49,802 nt of DNA from Clostridiales bacterium (GTDB taxonomy: Bacteria; Bacillota; Clostridia; Oscillospirales; Oscillospiraceae): assembly GCA_020859945.1 (NCBI GenBank), contig JAJBVG010000063.1, forward strand, positions 62,365-112,166. Reading direction: 5' to 3'. Position numbers and translations under genes: made by a program. How positions within the stretch are numbered: position 1 is the first letter of the stretch; each line of letters starts with the position of its first letter. The notes beneath the pieces were generated by a model that was not told where the DNA came from, ran no database searches, and worked only from the letters and a program-made list of their open reading frames with translations. Below are positions 47,653 to 49,802 of this stretch, in pieces.

Positions 47653-48405
47653 ATGGCGATTTTTGGCGCAAAGAAAAAGCAGACACAGCAAGGGACCTTC
47701 CTCCTGAGCAAAGACAGTCCCTTTCTGATGCAGGAGGCGTATAAGGCGCTGCGCACCAACGTTCAGTTCTCCCTGCCGGGAAACGAGTGCAAGTGCATCG
47801 CCGTCACCAGCGGCGAACGCGCCGACGGCAAAAGCACCACCGCCATCAACCTGGCGCTGGCCTTCGGGCAGTTAGACAAGCGCGTCCTGCTCATCGACGG
47901 CGATTTGCGGATGCCCACCGTGGCCCGGAAAATGGACCTCAAGAAGGGACCGGGACTGAGCGACCTGCTGGTGGGCGAGGCCACCGTGGAAAAAGCAGTG
48001 CAGCACAGCAAAAAATACGGCATTTCCGTCCTTTCCGCAGGCAAACTGCCCCCCGACCCCACCTGGCTGCTGGAGTCCAAACAGATGAAGGACCTGCTGG
48101 AGAGCTTCCGGGGGGAATACGACTACATTTTCATCGACTTGCCCCCGGTGCTGACCGTGACGGACGCCGCGATCCTCTCCCATGCGGTGGACGGTTTCCT
48201 GCTGGTGGTACAAAACGACCACACCGAGCACAAGGTCGTGACGGCCATGCTGGATCAGCTTCAGTTGGCTAACGCCAAGGTGCTGGGATTTGTCTATACG
48301 CAGGCGGACCTGACAGGCGGCAAACGCAATTCCAGCCGCTATAAGTACAACTATAAGTATGGATACAGTTACGGCTACGGCTCCCGCGGGGGGGGGAGAA
48401 GATAA
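47653..48405 (+). CDS. CpsD/CapB-family tyrosine-protein kinase (BY-kinase)
   Basis: 250 aa. Walker A SGERADGKST (residues 53-62), Walker A' VLLIDGDLR (78-86), Walker B DYIFIDLPP and the C-terminal Tyr cluster (YKYNYKYGYSYGYGSRGGG), the site of autophosphorylation. It works with the CpsC protein encoded upstream to control polymer export and length. Seven or so Tyr in the tail is on the high side. Start ATG with a distant GGAGG, probably helped by coupling with the preceding gene. Confidence 0.93.
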   Translation: MAIFGAKKKQTQQGTFLLSKDSPFLMQEAYKALRTNVQFSLPGNECKCIAVTSGERADGKSTTAINLALAFGQLDKRVLLIDGDLRMPTVARKMDLKKGPGLSDLLVGEATVEKAVQHSKKYGISVLSAGKLPPDPTWLLESKQMKDLLESFRGEYDYIFIDLPPVLTVTDAAILSHAVDGFLLVVQNDHTEHKVVTAMLDQLQLANAKVLGFVYTQADLTGGKRNSSRYKYNYKYGYSYGYGSRGGGRR

Positions 48406-48481
48406 ACAATAAATGAGGAAACAGCCTCATTTGCAACGTTTACAGACCCAAGAAGGGCTGGCAAAAAGGGAAGTCTAAACC

Positions 48482-49519
48482 ATGGAAATCGGAAGCGTGA
48501 AATTCTGGCGGCATGTCATTGTCGGAACCGTGATTGGCATTATCATTGTATCTACGGTCCTGGCGCTGGTGTTTGGCATCCGCAGCGTGTTGCTCAGCCA
48601 CAGGCTGAACCAAATCATAGCGGAGAACGAGGCGCTCAGCGCGGAGGTCGTGGAGATGACGGAGGCCGGGACGGACGCCGATGACGACGCACCTCAGGAT
48701 GAGGAGCCGGACAAACAGGACGACAACGAGGCTGACAAAAACAGCCAGGAGAACACAGTGGAGACGCCGGAGGCGGAGCAGACCAGCACCACCAGCACAG
48801 CCGCCGACGCTGCGGAGACACTGGAGTACCAGTCGCTGTTTCCCAACCTGGTGACGGAGCCGGTGGCAAAAACCGATGACAACACCCAGAAAATCATCTA
48901 CCTGACCTTCGACGACGGCCCTTCGGAGACGGTTACTCAGCAGATTTTGGATGTGCTGGAGCAATACGACGCCCACGCCACCTTTTTTGTCACCGCCCAG
49001 TACGGGACCAAGGAGCACCGCAGCGAGATGTACCAGGCCATCCTGGACGCTGGGAACACCATTGGGCTGCACAGTTACAGCCACAGCTACAAGAAGATTT
49101 ATTCCTCCGTGGATTCGTATCTGGAGAACCTGAACAAAATCTGGCAGGAAGTCTACGACGCCACCGGGTATGAGTCCGCGCTGATCCGCTTTCCGGGCGG
49201 CAGCGTCAACAGTTACAACGGCGAGTTCTATTCCGAGCTGATCGCGGAGGTGACCCGCCGGGGCTTTACTTATCACGACTGGGTTGTCAGTTCCGGCGAT
49301 GCGGAGGGGGACAACATCCCCGCCAGCACCATCAGCAGCGCGGTGATCGAAGCCTGTGAGGACCGGACAAAGTCCATCGTTCTGCTCCACGACACCGACG
49401 CGAAACAGACCACACTGGAGGCCCTCAGTACAATTTTAAAGGAGCTGACCGCCCAGGGCTATGAGTTCCGGGCGCTGGATGCCTCCGTGCGGCCGTACCA
49501 CTTCGGCTACGCAAACTGA
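48482..49519 (+). CDS. Membrane-anchored polysaccharide deacetylase
   Basis: 345 aa. One membrane helix (residues about 11-33), an acidic linker to about 130, then a NodB domain: LTFDDGPSE (143-150, catalytic Asp and metal Asp), GLHSYSHSYK with the two metal His, RFPGGSVN and HDWVVSSGDA, plus SIVLLHDT near the end with the conserved His. All catalytic residues are present. It probably removes acetyl groups from peptidoglycan or from the polymer made by this locus. AAGGGAAG before ATG; 76 bases after the kinase gene. Confidence 0.9.
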   Translation: MEIGSVKFWRHVIVGTVIGIIIVSTVLALVFGIRSVLLSHRLNQIIAENEALSAEVVEMTEAGTDADDDAPQDEEPDKQDDNEADKNSQENTVETPEAEQTSTTSTAADAAETLEYQSLFPNLVTEPVAKTDDNTQKIIYLTFDDGPSETVTQQILDVLEQYDAHATFFVTAQYGTKEHRSEMYQAILDAGNTIGLHSYSHSYKKIYSSVDSYLENLNKIWQEVYDATGYESALIRFPGGSVNSYNGEFYSELIAEVTRRGFTYHDWVVSSGDAEGDNIPASTISSAVIEACEDRTKSIVLLHDTDAKQTTLEALSTILKELTAQGYEFRALDASVRPYHFGYAN

Positions 49520-49528
49520 GTTTGTCCC

Positions 49529-49557
49529 TTGCGAGGCCATTGGCTTCGTTTTATATA
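49529..49557 (+). promoter_or_regulatory. Possible promoter of the last gene
   Basis: TTGCGA, 17 bases, TATATA. Modest match. Confidence 0.45.
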
Positions 49558-49598
49558 CTTATCCATTCATTCCCCAGGAAATGCGAGGTATTTCAATT

Positions 49599-49802
49599 AT
49601 GGCGAGAAAAAGACAGAGCAATTTCAGCATTGCGCTGGATGAACTGATCAACGGAAAGGACACCTCAGCCGAGGCGCCCAAAGAAGCAGTGACTGCCGCG
49701 CCCAAGGCGGAGCCGGTGGCCGCGCCCAAAGTGGAGCCGACCCCTGTTGTAAAACCGGAGCCGAAGCCGGAACCCAAGCCCACCCCTGCTCCCGCTCCTA
49801 CC
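49599..49802 (+). CDS. N-terminal part of a Pro/Lys/Ala-rich protein (runs off the window)
   Basis: 68 codons visible. Starts MARKRQSNFSIALDELINGK, then a repetitive segment rich in Pro, Ala, Lys, Glu and Val (KAEPVAAPKVEPTPVV). No signal peptide. The layout, a short conserved head and Pro-rich linker, is seen in several cell-surface or cytoskeletal (bactofilin-like) proteins, but no domain is visible yet. AGGT only as ribosome site. Next to the capsule genes, so may belong to that locus. Confidence 0.6.
   Translation, partial: MARKRQSNFSIALDELINGKDTSAEAPKEAVTAAPKAEPVAAPKVEPTPVVKPEPKPEPKPTPAPAPT

Noticed and set aside
1-49802. CRISPR array, tRNA, rRNA, or transposase gene
   Set aside because: No regularly spaced direct repeats of CRISPR size, no cloverleaf or rRNA sequence, and no transposase motif was recognised by reading; a scan with dedicated tools could still find a divergent one.

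Overview
The window reads as chromosome of a GC-rich, spore-forming Gram-positive gut anaerobe of the Clostridia, most like the Oscillospiraceae (Flavonifractor/Lawsonibacter/Oscillibacter-type). This rests on the gene families (PdaB-type deacetylase, CpsC/CpsD, TRAP plus split transketolase, a sortase-type tail), strong AGGAGG ribosome sites, frequent GTG/TTG starts, consensus sigma-A promoters, and many small intergenic repeats. No rRNA, tRNA, CRISPR array or insertion-sequence transposase was recognised.

Layout. 1-2933: 3' end of a wall-anchored protein, an alpha/beta hydrolase and an L,D-transpeptidase. 3250-10918: a plus-strand operon of an amidohydrolase-like protein, two ceramidase-like proteins and an A-B-C PTS permease, followed by a lipoprotein. 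11062-14031: a DUF1667 protein, a lone PTS-EIIC-like membrane protein behind a striking operator, a CsoR-type metal repressor and the niacin repressor NiaR. 14097-27842: sixteen or seventeen minus-strand virion and lysis genes (terminase to lysozyme). 28127-30571: guaA and rpe. 30922-37531: SDR, split transketolase and TRAP transporter with their GntR regulator. 37947-46541: two GH3 enzymes, an AI-2E family exporter, a DUF308 protein, an unrecognised 348-aa protein, a DUF1622 protein and a PdaB-like deacetylase. 46886-49802: start of a capsule/exopolysaccharide locus (CpsC, CpsD, deacetylase, Pro-rich protein).

How it works together. The phage-derived block holds a complete siphovirus particle and lysis set, including a -1 frameshift signal between the tail chaperones, but no integrase, repressor, replication gene or prohead protease. 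Host-type intergenic repeats sit between its genes and every ORF is open. It could be a domesticated particle-producing (gene-transfer-agent-like) locus or a trimmed prophage; the sequence alone does not decide. The GntR regulator and the TRAP operon carry matching operators directly downstream of their -10 boxes, which suggests one regulon. The operator at the start site of the EIIC-like gene, close to niaR, suggests a vitamin rather than sugar role for that orphan permease.

The least expected signal is in the repeats. One family is short arrays of 7-nt units (CAATTAG/TGTTAGC type) that begin exactly at gene stop codons, usually with an inverted partner array at the other end of the same intergenic gap. 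A second family, with the core GGAAGTACCCCTTGAGGGTA, lies in two intergenic regions and has also entered a coding gene in frame; a paralogue next door serves as an uninterrupted control.
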